DNA of 64,000 nt from Streptomyces sp. NBC_01498 (GCF_036327775.1 NZ_CP109598.1:4092001-4156000); one strand, 5' to 3'. Counted from the stretch's first letter, positions 1 through 9,011 are shown. The notes: generated by a model from the letters alone, not told the origin. Numbers and translations are program-made.

Positions 1-156
1 CGCAAGCCCGACGAACTGGCCTCGATCGTCCAGGACCTGACGACGCTCCTGGAGAACATCACCCCGGTGCTGGAGCGGGGCCGCTACCCCGACAAGACCC
101 AGGGCGCCAAGATCGCGGGCCTCCTCCGCGCGGTGGCGGACCAACTCGACGTCTAG
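1..156 (+). CDS. C-terminal end of an unrecognised protein (cut by window edge)
   Basis: The reading frame is open from base 1 and ends at TAG 154-156, leaving 51 codons of a protein whose start lies to the left of the window. The fragment is helical-looking and mixed-charge: it begins RKPDELASIVQDL and ends GLLRAVADQLDV. Codon third positions are strongly G/C, as expected for a real gene here. No motif identifies a function. About 120 bases without a gene separate it from the convergent questin-oxidase-like gene, so its transcription probably ends there. Confidence 0.7.
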   Translation, partial: RKPDELASIVQDLTTLLENITPVLERGRYPDKTQGAKIAGLLRAVADQLDV

Positions 157-274
157 GAAGGGCCGTCGGGACCGGAACACCCCCCGCCCGTACGTCGGTC
201 CCCTCCGTCCGCGCCCGGTCCCCCGGCCCACCCCTCCGTACCCGGTCCACCCCCGGCACGGCCGTCCCGTCGCC

Positions 275-1327
275 TCAGTAGCTGAGCGGCTCGCTCAGAT
301 CGACGGCGCACAGCGCGGCGGTCAGCGCCCGTTCGTCGCCGACGTCGGCCGCCGTGTCGGCGAACTTGATGACGTGTTCGTCGCCGTGGGACAGGGCCCG
401 TTCGAGGACCTCCTCGGTGGTGACGCCCGGGACCGGGGTGAAGGGGGCCGGCCGGGACGGGGCGTACATCGCGGTCACCGCCGCCGACGCCGTCCAGGCC
501 GCGTGGAGGCTCGGAATCCACTGGGCGCGGGGCAGGGCGGGCAGCGTACGCAGTACGGCGTTCGGAGCCGTCGCCGCGTGGACCAGCATGGTCGGCTCGC
601 CGTGGCCGTGGGTGGCGTAGCGGTGGGTCGCGGCGGCCACCAGTTCCGTCAGCCGGCGCCGTGCCTCGTCCGGGTCCGTGACGTCGGCGGGCCAGACCGG
701 CAGCCGGTCGACCCGTGTGAGCCGTTCCGTGAAGCGGCCTCGCAACTCGCCGATCGGAGGTACGGCGTCGAGCGCGCCGTCGGCGTCCCAGGTGCCGAGC
801 AGCGGGGCGGGGCCGGTGATCGGACGGTGCCGGGCGGCCCAGTAGCCGAGTCCGTGGGCGAGTTCGGCCACGCGGGGCGCGTTCTCGCCGCTCTCGGTGA
901 GGACGCGTACGGCGTGCCCGACCCGGATCACCGGGTGGGTGGACCCGCCGTACATGCCGGGCAGCAGCCGGGGCCACCACTCGGCGAGCACGTCGCGCCA
1001 GGGCCGCTCCTCGATCGCGCGCAGGAAGTAACCGATCCAGTCCGCCCCCCGGCGGGTGTCGCCCAGTGCCTCGCGCCAGTTGGCGTGGGTGATGGGTGAG
1101 ACGGGGGTGGGGAAGTCGTCCAGTCTGGACTGGTAGGCGTCCAGCCACCGGTGCACGGCCGCCGACTGCCCGTGCGTGGCGAGTGCCTCGACCACCATGG
1201 GGGCGTGGTTGGTGAGGCGCCACTCGTAGATCTCGGGGCCGGAGGCGTGCAGCCGCTCCAGGGCCTCCTCAAGCACACCGCTCGTATTCGCGTCGCCGCT
1301 TACCCGTGTATTGGTCATGGACGTCAC
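275..1327 (-). CDS. Questin oxidase family protein (DUF4243-like)
   Basis: The 350-residue product resembles the questin oxidase family: an almost all-helical protein with conserved tryptophans and histidines (HANWREALGD near residue 83, then DWIGYFLRAI and WWPRLLPGMYGG). Fungal members are linked to Baeyer-Villiger-type oxidation of anthraquinones, but the substrate of Streptomyces members is not known. No signal peptide or membrane segment is visible. The first ATG (MTSMTNT) is taken as start; a second ATG lies three codons downstream. It is transcribed alone, convergent with the gene at the left edge. The roughly 290 bases upstream hold only CCGTCCGTCC-type low-complexity sequence. The family call is from recall of sequence character. 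Confidence 0.65.
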   Translation of the reverse strand: MTSMTNTRVSGDANTSGVLEEALERLHASGPEIYEWRLTNHAPMVVEALATHGQSAAVHRWLDAYQSRLDDFPTPVSPITHANWREALGDTRRGADWIGYFLRAIEERPWRDVLAEWWPRLLPGMYGGSTHPVIRVGHAVRVLTESGENAPRVAELAHGLGYWAARHRPITGPAPLLGTWDADGALDAVPPIGELRGRFTERLTRVDRLPVWPADVTDPDEARRRLTELVAAATHRYATHGHGEPTMLVHAATAPNAVLRTLPALPRAQWIPSLHAAWTASAAVTAMYAPSRPAPFTPVPGVTTEEVLERALSHGDEHVIKFADTAADVGDERALTAALCAVDLSEPLSY

Positions 1328-1615
1328 GCTAGGGCGGTGCCGGGCGACCGAGGATCGGCCGCGCGGACCAGACCCGTGGGAACCGGTCCTAGGACCGAGG
1401 TCCCGCCGGTACCCGTCCGTCCGGGTAAACCCGTCGCACCCGTCGCAGGTGGCGCATCCGTCCGTCCACGCCCATGTGTATCCGTCTGTCCGTTCATGCC
1501 CACCCGTCCGGCCCGTCCGTCCCGCTCCGTCGGTACACCCTGCCCGCCCCCACCCGCCGGTACACGCGCGAGAGGTCCGTACACCCGGCCCGTCGTCAGC
1601 CCGCCCGCTCGGCCG

Positions 1616-2482
1616 TCAGACGAACTCCAGCGCCTCCGGCTCCAGCGGCGGCACCAACCCCTCCGCCGCCGCGCGGGTCAGGAGGGCGTGCACGGCCCCG
1701 TAGCCGTCCCGGCCCAGGTCCGCCGTGAACTCGTTGACGTACAGGGCGATGTGCTGGTCCGCCACCGACGGGTCCATCTCCTGCGCGTGGGCGCGGACGT
1801 ACGGGCGCGAGGCGGCCGGGTCGGCCCAGGCCATACGGAGCGACGTACGCGCCGACTCCGCCAGGGTCCGCAGTGTCTCGGCGCCCAGCTCCCGCTTGGC
1901 GATGATCGCGCCCAGCGGGATCGGCAGCCCCGTCGTGGACTCCCAGTGCTCGCCCATGTCGGCGAGCCGGTGCAGCCCGTAGTTCTGGTAGGTGAACCGT
2001 GCCTCGTGGATGACGAGCCCCGCGTCGACCTTCCCGTCACGGACCGCCGGCATGATCTCGTGGAACGGCAGCACCACGATCCGGCCCACCCCGCCCGGCA
2101 GGACCGCCGCCGCCCAGAGCCGGAACAGCAGGTAGGCGGTGGACCGTTCGGACGGTACGGCGACCGTCGCGCCGGTCAGGTCGGCGCCCGGCCCACGGGT
2201 CAGGACCAGGGGGCCGTTGCCCCGGCCGAGCGCGCCGCCGCACGGCAGCAGCGTGTACCGGTCCAGGACCCACGGCAGCACGGCGTACGAGACCTTCAGC
2301 ACGTCCAGTTCGCCGCGCTGCGCCATGCCGTTGGTGAGGTCGATGTCCGCGAACGTCACGTCCAGTCCGGGCGCGCCCGGCACCCGGCCGTGCGCCCAGG
2401 CGTCGAAGACGAACGTGTCGTTCGGGCAGGGCGAGTACGCGATCCGCAGCGGCGGCCGCGCGGTGTCGTCGGCGTGGCTCAT
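1616..2482 (-). CDS. mqnD: 1,4-dihydroxy-6-naphthoate synthase MqnD (futalosine pathway)
   Basis: The product (288 residues) converts cyclic dehypoxanthinyl futalosine to 1,4-dihydroxy-6-naphthoate in the futalosine route to menaquinone, in the cytoplasm. The N-terminus IAYSPCPNDTFVFDAWAHG is the MqnA/MqnD family signature, and the periplasmic-binding-protein-like fold continues with SYAVLPW, the PSERSTAYLLFRLW stretch and GLVIHEARFTYQ. Length matches the family. The ATG overlaps the stop of mqnB in an ATGA arrangement, so the two genes are translationally coupled. Streptomyces normally uses this pathway instead of the classical men genes, and S. coelicolor has the same pair (SCO4326/SCO4327 from memory). 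Confidence 0.95.
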   Translation of the reverse strand: MSHADDTARPPLRIAYSPCPNDTFVFDAWAHGRVPGAPGLDVTFADIDLTNGMAQRGELDVLKVSYAVLPWVLDRYTLLPCGGALGRGNGPLVLTRGPGADLTGATVAVPSERSTAYLLFRLWAAAVLPGGVGRIVVLPFHEIMPAVRDGKVDAGLVIHEARFTYQNYGLHRLADMGEHWESTTGLPIPLGAIIAKRELGAETLRTLAESARTSLRMAWADPAASRPYVRAHAQEMDPSVADQHIALYVNEFTADLGRDGYGAVHALLTRAAAEGLVPPLEPEALEFV

Positions 2483-3240
2483 GTCGACTCCTCGAAGACG
2501 GGGCTGAGTTGCCGGAAGGCGGACCGCAGCGCCTCCAGCGCCTGGCCGATGCGCCAGGCCGAACGGTCGCGCGGGCCAACGGCGTTGGAGACCGCGCGGA
2601 TCTCGACCACCGGCACGCCGTACGCCGCGGCGGCCTCCGCGACACCGAAGCCCTCCATGGCCTCGGCGGCGGCGCGCGGGTGACGCATCGTCAGTTCCGC
2701 GGTACGGGCGGCCGATCCGGTCACGGTGGAGACGGTCAGCACCGGCGCGTACGCGGCGCCCAGCAGGCCCGCGAGCCGGGCGGACAACTCCGGGGGCGGG
2801 TGGTGCACGGTGCGGCCGAAGCCCAGTTCGTCCACCGGGAGGAACCCGTCGGGCGTCCCGGCGCCCAGATCGGCGGCGACGATCGCGTCCGCCACCACCA
2901 GGGACCCCACCGGGGCCGACGGCTGGAACCCGCCGCCGATACCGGCCGAGACGACGAGGTCGTACGGAGACGGAGGCGGAGACGGGGACGCCGAGCGGGC
3001 GGGGGCGGGGGAGGTGGCCGTTGCCGGGGAGCGGGCGAGTGTCGCGGCGGCCAGCGCCGTCGCCGTACCGGACGCCGCCGCGGCCGGGCCGACCCCGGCG
3101 GCCAGTACGTCGGCGGCCGGGTGGGAGGCGAGCGCGTAACCACCCGGCAGAAGAACGGGGACCGGGGCCGGGTCCGTACCGAGCCCGGCGCAGACCGCGT
3201 CGGCCTCGGCGGCCACGGCCGTCACCACCAGTACGCGCAC
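2479..3240 (-). CDS. mqnB: Futalosine hydrolase MqnB
   Basis: This 253-residue nucleosidase-fold protein removes hypoxanthine from futalosine, two steps before MqnD acts. It starts MRVLVVTAVAAEADAV and shows the nucleoside phosphorylase/hydrolase landmarks: the loop DLVVSAGIGGGFQP, the acidic MEGFGVAEAAA stretch that grips the ribose, and EIRAVSNAVGPRD near the end. Residues about 70-95 are an Ala/Pro/Ser-rich insert (TSPAPARSASPSPPP) that looks disordered. It is the first gene of the mqnB-mqnD operon, overlapping mqnD by four bases. The 168 bases upstream, before the next gene, contain two copies of an 18-bp repeat (3348-3383). Confidence 0.92.
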   Translation of the reverse strand: MRVLVVTAVAAEADAVCAGLGTDPAPVPVLLPGGYALASHPAADVLAAGVGPAAAASGTATALAAATLARSPATATSPAPARSASPSPPPSPYDLVVSAGIGGGFQPSAPVGSLVVADAIVAADLGAGTPDGFLPVDELGFGRTVHHPPPELSARLAGLLGAAYAPVLTVSTVTGSAARTAELTMRHPRAAAEAMEGFGVAEAAAAYGVPVVEIRAVSNAVGPRDRSAWRIGQALEALRSAFRQLSPVFEEST

Positions 3241-3347
3241 GAACGCCCCTTCCTCGGAGACGGCGGAACATCAGCGCCGGGCAGGGCGGGGGCGCCGGGT
3301 CCGGAAAGCGCTCACGACGCCGGAACGGTCATGACGTCAGAACGCGT

Positions 3348-3383
3348 ACGACACCCACGGTGCCCACGACACCCACGGTGCCC
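3348..3383. repeat. 18-bp tandem repeat, two copies
   Basis: The unit ACGACACCCACGGTGCCC occurs twice back to back (3348-3365 and 3366-3383) in the gap between mqnB and the upstream lipoprotein gene. Degenerate relatives (CGGAACG, TCACGACG) surround it. It shows no dyad symmetry and looks like slippage-derived spacer rather than an operator. Confidence 0.7.
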
Positions 3384-3408
3384 ACGGCGCCGGAACGCTC
3401 ACGACGCG

Positions 3409-3897
3409 TCAGGACTTCTGCTTGAGCTCGAAGTTCCAGACCCCGACCACGGCCTTCTCCTTGTCGCTCGTCTCCACGATGCTCAGATTCACCGCCCGCA
3501 CGGGCGTACCCGTCTGCGAGGCGAAGAACTGGCCTGCCTGGATGGTCCGGTAGGTGTCCTTGTTCGGCTGCGCCTCGGCCCGCTGGCCCTCGACGTAGAA
3601 GGTCCAGCCGTTGTGCGCGATCGACGGGTCGACACCGAAGTGGATCGGGTCGTCGAGCGAGACCGACACGGTCTTCCCCGGCGAGTCGTTGAGGCACTTC
3701 TGGAGCGTGGGCTGGCTGCCCAGCGACTTGCCGTCCTGGTAGCAGGCCGCCTCGGAGTGCACCGAGTCGGTACCGATCGTCACCGTCGCGATCGGCGTCG
3801 GCTTGTCGCACGCCGAGAGGACGAGCAGGCCCGCGGAGACGGCGCCCAGCGCGACACCGGCCCGGCGGGCCCTGGCAGAGATAAACGCAACGGTCAT
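3409..3897 (-). CDS. DUF2771-family lipoprotein
   Basis: The product is a 162-residue exported lipoprotein of unknown role. The ATG chosen (MTVAFISARARRAG) gives a classical lipoprotein signal: a basic start, a hydrophobic core and the lipobox LSAC, with Cys at about residue 30 as lipidation site. The mature part contains two further cysteines (AACYQDG, LQKCLND) that could form a disulfide outside the membrane, and ends in a short basic tail (ELKQKS). Size and layout fit the actinobacterial DUF2771 family. An in-frame upstream start up to 3984 would bury the signal peptide and is unlikely. It lies upstream of mqnB on the same strand but with a gap of about 170 bases. Confidence 0.8.
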   Translation of the reverse strand: MTVAFISARARRAGVALGAVSAGLLVLSACDKPTPIATVTIGTDSVHSEAACYQDGKSLGSQPTLQKCLNDSPGKTVSVSLDDPIHFGVDPSIAHNGWTFYVEGQRAEAQPNKDTYRTIQAGQFFASQTGTPVRAVNLSIVETSDKEKAVVGVWNFELKQKS

Positions 3898-4078
3898 GGG
3901 CCGAAGGCTATCGCCCGGCCGCGTCCGCGCGACGCGCGGGTGCGGCGCGCCGTGGGAGCCGGGGCTCCTCGAAACGAACACCAAGGGTCCTCGAACGGAA
4001 CACCTCGGGCTCCTCCCACGAAACGACCGGAACGACGCAACGGCGGAACCACCGGAACGACGGAACGTACGTCACGCG

Positions 4079-4130
4079 GCCGTCAGCCGTCAGCCGTCAG
4101 CCGTCCGTCAGCTGTCAGCCGTGAGCCGTC
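4079..4130. repeat. 7-bp GCCGTCA tandem array
   Basis: A run of near-identical CCGTCAG units, three perfect and several degenerate (CCGTCCG, CTGTCAG, CCGTGAG), lies in the 264-base gap between the lipoprotein gene and the MFS gene. It is just downstream of the MFS stop codon on the minus strand. No open frame or hairpin accompanies it. Confidence 0.65.
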
Positions 4131-4161
4131 CGGCGTCCGTCGGCTGTCCGTCCGGCGGCCG

Positions 4162-5511
4162 TCACGCGGCGCGCGGATGCGGCGCGCCGTGCCGGGCGGC
4201 GCCCAGCAGCCCCCGTACGGAGAACACCGCCCCGGTCGCCACCAGCGCGGCGGCCACCGACAGCCCCAGAACCCCGTTGAGCGGCAGGGCGATTCCGATC
4301 GCGCCGCCCACCACCCACGCCATCTGGAGCAGCGTCTCGGCACGGGCGAACGCCGACGTACGGACCTCCTCCGGCACGTCCCGCTGGATCACCGCGTCCA
4401 GCGACAGCTTGGACAGCGCCTGGGTGAAACCGGCCGTGGCGCACAGCACCGCGATCATCACGCCGCTGAAGAAGACCGCCGCGCAGATCGCCGCCGTCAG
4501 GGCCAGCGTCAGCACCGTCACGATGATCAGCTCCGGCGCGCGGGCCTTGAGCCAGGCGCCCACCGCCGTACCGACCGCGTTGCCCGTACCGGCGGCGACA
4601 CCCACGATGGCCAGCGAGAAGGCGGCACTCTCCCCCGCCAGCGGATGCTGGCGCAGCAGGAACGCCAGGAAGAAGATCAGGAAGCCGGAGAGCGCGCGGT
4701 GGGCCGCGTTCGCCTGGAGGCCGTTGAAGACGGAGGGGCCGACGGTCCGCAGACTCGGCCGCTTCTTGCCCGCCCGCGCGACGAGCTGCGCCTTGCGCTC
4801 GCCCTTCGCGGAGTCGACCTTGGGCGGCATGGTGAACGCCAGGAACGTGCCCGCGATGAAGATGACGAACGCGCCGTACAGCGGCCACTGCGGCCCGAGC
4901 TGATGGAGCCCGGCCCCGATCGGGGCCGCCGCGCCCGTCGCGAGGAGCCCCGCGAGCGTCACCCGCGAATTGGCCCGCACCAGGGGGAAGCGCGGGGGCA
5001 GCAGCCGGGGGACGACGGCGCTGCGGACGACCCCGTACGCCTTCGACGCCACCAGCACGCCGAGCGCGGCCGGATACAGCTCCAGACCGCCGGTCGCGAC
5101 CGCGCCCGACATGGTCAGCGCGAGCAGCGCCCGGGTCAGCATCGCGCCCGCCATCGCGGCCCGGCGGCCGTGCGGGACACGGTCGAGGAGCGGGCCGATG
5201 ACCGGGGCGAGCAGGGCGAAGGGGGCCATGGTGACGGCCAGGTAGAGCGCGACGCGGCCACGGGCCTCGTCGGTCGGTACGGAGAAGAAGACCGTCGACG
5301 CGAGGGCGACGGTGATCATGACGTCGCCCGCGCCGTTCACCGCGTGGAGCTCGATCAGCCGCCCGAGGCCCGATTCGCCCGCGCCGTGCGCGTGCGTGGC
5401 CCGGCGGATGCCCCTCGCGGTGCCGGTGAACGGCCGGCGCAGGGCGCGCCCGACCGTCCGGCCCGCTCGGCGGAACGGCCCGGGTCTCTCGGACGACCTG
5501 ACGGCTGCCAC
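4162..5511 (-). CDS. MFS transporter (12-TM drug-exporter-like)
   Basis: The product (449 residues from a GTG start, MAAVRSSERPG) is a major facilitator protein of the inner membrane. A basic cytoplasmic N-terminus is followed by about twelve hydrophobic segments, with the loop DRVPHGRRAAM after TM3 matching the MFS loop 2-3 motif. A charged central loop (PPKVDSAKGERKAQLVARAGKKRPS) separates the two halves, and the short C-terminus ends ARHGAPHPRAA. The start is uncertain: an in-frame upstream ATG exists at 5622, but coding character begins at the GTG, 37 codons later. It is divergent from the DUF3027 gene, with about 420 bases between their starts. Substrate unknown. Confidence 0.85.
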   Translation of the reverse strand: MAAVRSSERPGPFRRAGRTVGRALRRPFTGTARGIRRATHAHGAGESGLGRLIELHAVNGAGDVMITVALASTVFFSVPTDEARGRVALYLAVTMAPFALLAPVIGPLLDRVPHGRRAAMAGAMLTRALLALTMSGAVATGGLELYPAALGVLVASKAYGVVRSAVVPRLLPPRFPLVRANSRVTLAGLLATGAAAPIGAGLHQLGPQWPLYGAFVIFIAGTFLAFTMPPKVDSAKGERKAQLVARAGKKRPSLRTVGPSVFNGLQANAAHRALSGFLIFFLAFLLRQHPLAGESAAFSLAIVGVAAGTGNAVGTAVGAWLKARAPELIIVTVLTLALTAAICAAVFFSGVMIAVLCATAGFTQALSKLSLDAVIQRDVPEEVRTSAFARAETLLQMAWVVGGAIGIALPLNGVLGLSVAAALVATGAVFSVRGLLGAARHGAPHPRAA

Positions 5512-5930
5512 CCCGTCATACTGCCCCGACTTCCCGTGGCGGAACGCCCAGGACGTCGCTGACGCGCGGAGCCCGGTGGTTCTTCTCATTACTTTGCAGG
5601 GATTTCCCGGCGTGTCCCGCACCCGTCGACCCGTCCGTTCCGGGCCCTCCCCGAGGTGCCCGCACCGCCTCCGGGCTGGCCGAACTCCGGGAAAGGGGGC
5701 GTGCAGGTGGGCGCCGGGCGGTGGAGGGGGTAGCGTGCGTAGCGCGACTCCGGCGGTTGTTCCCGGCCGCGCGCCTCTTTGTCATCCCGCAGAATGGGTG
5801 ACGGTAGGTGTGCCCGGGAGAAGTCGGGCGTGGACGTCGATGCGGCCCTCTGGTCCGCTCCGCCCTCGGCCCGTACATCGTGAATCGGCCAGGCGCACCC
5901 GTGAAACGGCGTAGGAGAGAAGCGAGACCT

Positions 5931-6854
5931 GTGAGTGCTGCGACGACTCGAAGCCGAACCCCCGACCGCCTGTGTGCCGAGGCGGTAGACCTCGCGAGGG
6001 CGGCAGCCGAGGAGGCTGCCGCGCCGGGCGTCGTCGGCGAGCACGTATCGGCGGTCTCCGAGGGTGACCGCGTCGTCACGCATCTCTTCGAATGCAAGGA
6101 GATGGGCTACCGGGGCTGGCGCTGGGCGGTGACCGTCGCCCGCGCGTCCCGCTCCAAGATCGTCACCCTTGACGAAACGGTGCTGCTGCCCGGCCCCGAC
6201 TCCCTCCAGGCGCCCGAATGGGTGCCCTGGAGCGACCGGCTGCGCCCCGGCGACATGGGCCCCGGCGATCTGCTGCCGACCGAGGCCGAGGACCTGCGTC
6301 TGGAGCCCGGCTACAGCGGCGAGGACGCCCCGCCGCCGAACTCGGCCCTGCCGGACGTCATCACCCCCGGGGCCCTGGCCGACCTGGTCGAGGCGGAGGA
6401 CGCGGAGGAGACGGACCGGGGCGGCGAGCCGGTCGACGCGGCCCTCCCGGTCATCGCGCGCGGCACGATCGCCTCGGTCGCCGAGGAACTGGGCATGCGC
6501 CGGGCCCGGGTGCTGTCCCGCTACGGGCTCCACATCGCGGCCGACCGGTGGGACGAGGCGTTCGGCGCGAAGACCCCGATGGCACAGGCGGCTCCCGCGC
6601 CCTGCGTGTCGTGCGGTTTCCTGCTGCCGCTGGCGGGCTCGCTGCGGCAGGCGTTCGGCGTCTGCGCGAACGAGTTCTCACCGGCGGACGGCCGGGTGGT
6701 CTCACTGGCGTACGGCTGCGGCGGCCACTCCGAGGCGGCGGTCATGCCCACGCCACCCCGCCCGGCCCCGCACGTCCTGGACGAACTGGGCGCGGACGCG
6801 TTCGAACTGGGCGCGGCTGGGGACGGACCGCCCGGGGCACCGGACCAGCACTGA
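5931..6854 (+). CDS. DUF3027 domain protein
   Basis: The product is a 307-residue cytoplasmic protein of the actinobacterial DUF3027 family. The GTG start (MSAATTRSRTPDRLCAEAVDLARAAAEEAA) follows a GGAGAGAAGCGAG ribosome site. The conserved core runs HLFECKEMGYRGWRWAVTVARA, then LDETVLLPGPDSLQAPEWVPWSDRLRPGD, and a helix-turn-helix-like stretch (ASVAEELGMRRARVLSRYGLHIAADRW). A CVSCGF motif with a later GVCANEF and YGCGGHSE suggests a metal site near the C-terminus. The function of the family is not established. The HTH-like segment hints at nucleic-acid binding, but this is inference. Confidence 0.85.
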   Translation: MSAATTRSRTPDRLCAEAVDLARAAAEEAAAPGVVGEHVSAVSEGDRVVTHLFECKEMGYRGWRWAVTVARASRSKIVTLDETVLLPGPDSLQAPEWVPWSDRLRPGDMGPGDLLPTEAEDLRLEPGYSGEDAPPPNSALPDVITPGALADLVEAEDAEETDRGGEPVDAALPVIARGTIASVAEELGMRRARVLSRYGLHIAADRWDEAFGAKTPMAQAAPAPCVSCGFLLPLAGSLRQAFGVCANEFSPADGRVVSLAYGCGGHSEAAVMPTPPRPAPHVLDELGADAFELGAAGDGPPGAPDQH

Positions 6855-7213
6855 GGCGCGGGCGCTCGTTGGGCGTGGCGGGTACGGGAGGCGGCGGCGT
6901 ACGTCGCCGCCCGGTGCTGGTGCCGGTGGGCGACGCGTCGCCCAAGTCACCCTCGTGACCGAGACGTTGCCGGGCCCGCTCCACGCGCGCGTCGGGGGCG
7001 GCCCCGGCGCCCGTCGGAGCGCGCCCGCAGTGGCAACCAGGGCTTCCGCGACCGGCCGTTGACATTCCGCCGGACAGGGTTCGCCGCACGGCGCGACGGT
7101 CCGGTCCCCGCCGGCCGCGCCGACACCGGTACGGAGATCGCCAAGGTCCCCCGTTCGGGTGGCCGGCAGCGAGTCCGCCGGACACCCACGCCCCGGCTCA
7201 GGACGCTGGCCGT
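6855..7213. other. 359-base gap without a recognised gene
   Basis: No open frame with convincing codon use or ribosome site is seen on either strand. A TTGACA hexamer at 7059-7064 has no matching -10 box at 16-19 bases. The stretch marks the change from conserved genes to the accessory GntR patch. Confidence 0.5.
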
Positions 7214-7453
7214 ATGAACCCGGACGGAATCACCGCGGTGATGCCCCTTCCTCCTCCGCACTGCAACGCGTGCCGCATCGCGGTGTGGAAGGACATGACC
7301 GGTGTGTGCGCGGACCCCGACGAGTGGCGTTGGTACTGCACAAGGTGCCGGACGTACTTCACCCCGACGCCCGAGGACCAGCACAGGTACCGCCAGGGCA
7401 ACGGACGCTGGTGCGGCGGTGACCCGGCCCGAGTGCCCGGGGATCGCCGCTGA
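7214..7453 (+). CDS. Small Cys-rich (two CxxC) protein, unknown
   Basis: This 79-residue product has two cysteine knuckles, HCNACR (about residue 17) and YCTRCR (about residue 41), spaced like a small zinc ribbon. The C-terminus is basic and polar. The ATG has no strong ribosome site, and the last 35 bases overlap the start of the decayed GntR copy. It may be a real accessory gene or a read-through of a degenerating region. The regular Cys pairs and G/C-rich third positions favour a real protein. Function unknown. Confidence 0.5.
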   Translation: MNPDGITAVMPLPPPHCNACRIAVWKDMTGVCADPDEWRWYCTRCRTYFTPTPEDQHRYRQGNGRWCGGDPARVPGDRR

Positions 7454-7818
7454 CCTGCGGCGCCGCATCTCCTACGCGAGAGCACTGGCCGACCGCGCTC
7501 GCTCCCCGAACTGTGCGGGGCGTACCGCGTATCGGAGGCGCCGTCGCGGACTCGCCCGTCAACGAGCCGTGGCCGGGCGGCAACGCGCGCTCGGCTCGGC
7601 GGTCCGGGAATCGGCGTCAACCGCGTCACCGAAAGTTTCACCGCGGCGATGCCGACGGAGTCGGAGGCCGCGACTCGGCGGTCGGTGCCGGAGTCCGTGT
7701 GCTGCGGTTCACCCGACGGCACATCGCGGACACGGGGCGGGTCGTGGAGGTCCCACATCCGATCGTGCCCAGTGGGGACACCCCAGTGGTCGACTTCGAT
7801 TTCGACGTGGACGGCTGA
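7419..7818 (+). pseudogene. Decayed duplicate of the GntR regulator gene
   Basis: The DNA matches the intact GntR gene at 8250-9011 in two blocks. The first covers the winged-helix start (GTG, then a near-identical stretch coding IAADLRRRIS, and further on the PELCEAYRVSE coding bases). The second covers the 3' third (coding NEPWPGG, RVTESFTAAMPTE, VLRFTRRHIADTGRVVEVPHPIV, VDFDFDVDG and stop at 7818). Between them about 340 bases of the middle of the gene are missing. Within the first block, indels after the RRRIS codons shift the frame, so no full protein can be made. The stop codon and the last codons still align with the intact copy. Confidence 0.85.
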
Positions 7819-7831
7819 ACGCTCCGGCGGG

Positions 7832-8158
7832 TCACGCCGTGCGACAAGCGGTCGCGTGCGCGGCGCTCCGGTGCCGTCCGGAGTAGAGACGGCAGTCGAC
7901 GGCTTCGCTCAACTCGCCTTCATCTAAGGCAAGTTGTTCGGCCCATCGCCACGCGACGCACTCGTCACGCTCGGTGCGCGCGGCAGGGATCGCGATGGCG
8001 CCCGGTACGTGGACTTCTTCCGTCCGCCGCACGTCCTCGGGGCGCGCCTCCCATTCGTCCACGCCGTTGAACGACCGCAACCGCCACAGCCCGGCGGCGG
8101 CAGTCCCCCGGTATTCGGCCAGTCCGCCGACGGCGGTGTCGAGAACCGAGGCCCCCAC
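7832..8158 (-). CDS. Small KOW-like unknown protein, GntR partner
   Basis: The product has 108 residues from a GTG start; an in-frame stop lies 13 codons upstream and no other start codon intervenes. The first 55 residues (VGASVLDTAVGGLAEYRG, LRSFNGVDEWEARPEDVRR) resemble the beta-rich VGDxVxDxxxxxxG...LRPLxGGxEWDxxPxxVR pattern of the 43429-43944 product, a likely small barrel. The C-terminal part (ERDECVAWRWAEQLALDEGELSEAVDC) is repeated in fragmentary form at 9162-9235. It is convergent with the decayed GntR copy and divergent from the intact GntR gene, whose start is 92 bases away. Function unknown. Confidence 0.55.
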   Translation of the reverse strand: MGASVLDTAVGGLAEYRGTAAAGLWRLRSFNGVDEWEARPEDVRRTEEVHVPGAIAIPAARTERDECVAWRWAEQLALDEGELSEAVDCRLYSGRHRSAAHATACRTA

Positions 8159-8249
8159 TTGCGGTGCCGTCTCGCCGAGAGTTGGCGCTGGTCAAGTGGG
8201 AGGGGAGAGTATGTGTGTACAGATTGGCGCGATCATTGAGGAAGGTGGT

Positions 8250-9011
8250 GTGGCGGTGGCACAGCCCGAGTACCTGCGGATCGCCGCTGACTTGCGGCGC
8301 CGCATCTCCTCCGGCGAGTACGGGCCGGGTGACCGGCTGCCCACGCTCCCCGAACTGTGCGAGGCGTACCGCGTATCGGAGACGACGATCCGCAACGCGC
8401 TCGGCCTGCTCCGCAACGAGGGGCTGATCGAGTCCAAGGCGAGAGCCGGGACGCGGGTGAGACCGCAGCCACCCGTTCACCGCATGGCAGCCGACCGGTA
8501 CCGCACGGCCTCCGGTGCCAGGGCCACGCCGTACACCCGTGACCAGGGCATCAGCTGGTCCGAGTGCCGGCTCGACAAGCGGTTCGAACGGGTCGAGGCC
8601 AACGCCGAGTTGGCCGCGCTGTTCGAGTGCGAGTCCGGTGAACGGCTCCTCGCCCGGCACTTCGTCTTCTATGACAACGACCAGCCGACGCAGATGTCCA
8701 CCAGCTATGTGCGCTGGTCGGACGTCGCGGGTACGCCCGTGGCGGATCCGATCAACGAGCCGTGGCCGGGCGGCACGCGCGCCCAGCTCGGCAGCCTGGG
8801 TATCCGCGTCAACCGGATCGCCGAAAGTTTCACGGCGGCGATGCCCACGGAGGCCGAAGCCGCGACTCTGCGCGTGGGCGCCGGGGTTCCGGTGCTGCGT
8901 TACACGCGGCGTCACATCGCGGACAGTGGGCGTGTCGTGGAGGTCGCACATCCGATCGTGCGCAGAGGCGACACCACGGTCGTTGACTTCGTCATCGACC
9001 TGGACGACTGA
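8250..9011 (+). CDS. GntR-family regulator with UTRA-type ligand domain
   Basis: The 253-residue product is a transcription regulator. Residues 5-75 form a GntR winged helix (LRIAADLRRRISSGEYGPGDRLPTLPELCEAYRVSE, then IRNALGLLRNEGLI) and residues 100-250 a UTRA effector domain (RLDKRFERVEAN, GERLLARHFVFY, TYVRWSDVA-like strand, LRYTRRHIADSGRVVEVAHPIV). The start is uncertain. GTG 8250 follows GAGGAAGG at four bases, GTG 8256 is also possible, and ATG 8211 follows GGGAGGGGAG and would add 13 residues. It is divergent from the 108-residue partner gene. Such GntR/UTRA proteins in Streptomyces often control integrative elements or nearby small genes. A decayed second copy lies just upstream. Confidence 0.88.
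   Translation: MAVAQPEYLRIAADLRRRISSGEYGPGDRLPTLPELCEAYRVSETTIRNALGLLRNEGLIESKARAGTRVRPQPPVHRMAADRYRTASGARATPYTRDQGISWSECRLDKRFERVEANAELAALFECESGERLLARHFVFYDNDQPTQMSTSYVRWSDVAGTPVADPINEPWPGGTRAQLGSLGIRVNRIAESFTAAMPTEAEAATLRVGAGVPVLRYTRRHIADSGRVVEVAHPIVRRGDTTVVDFVIDLDD

Noticed and set aside
1324..1584. 86-codon minus frame upstream of the questin-oxidase-like gene
   Set aside because: Low-complexity CCGTCC-derived sequence, with no ribosome site or domain.
7059..7090. TTGACA hexamer as a promoter
   Set aside because: No -10 box at 16-19 bases and no gene start at a suitable distance.
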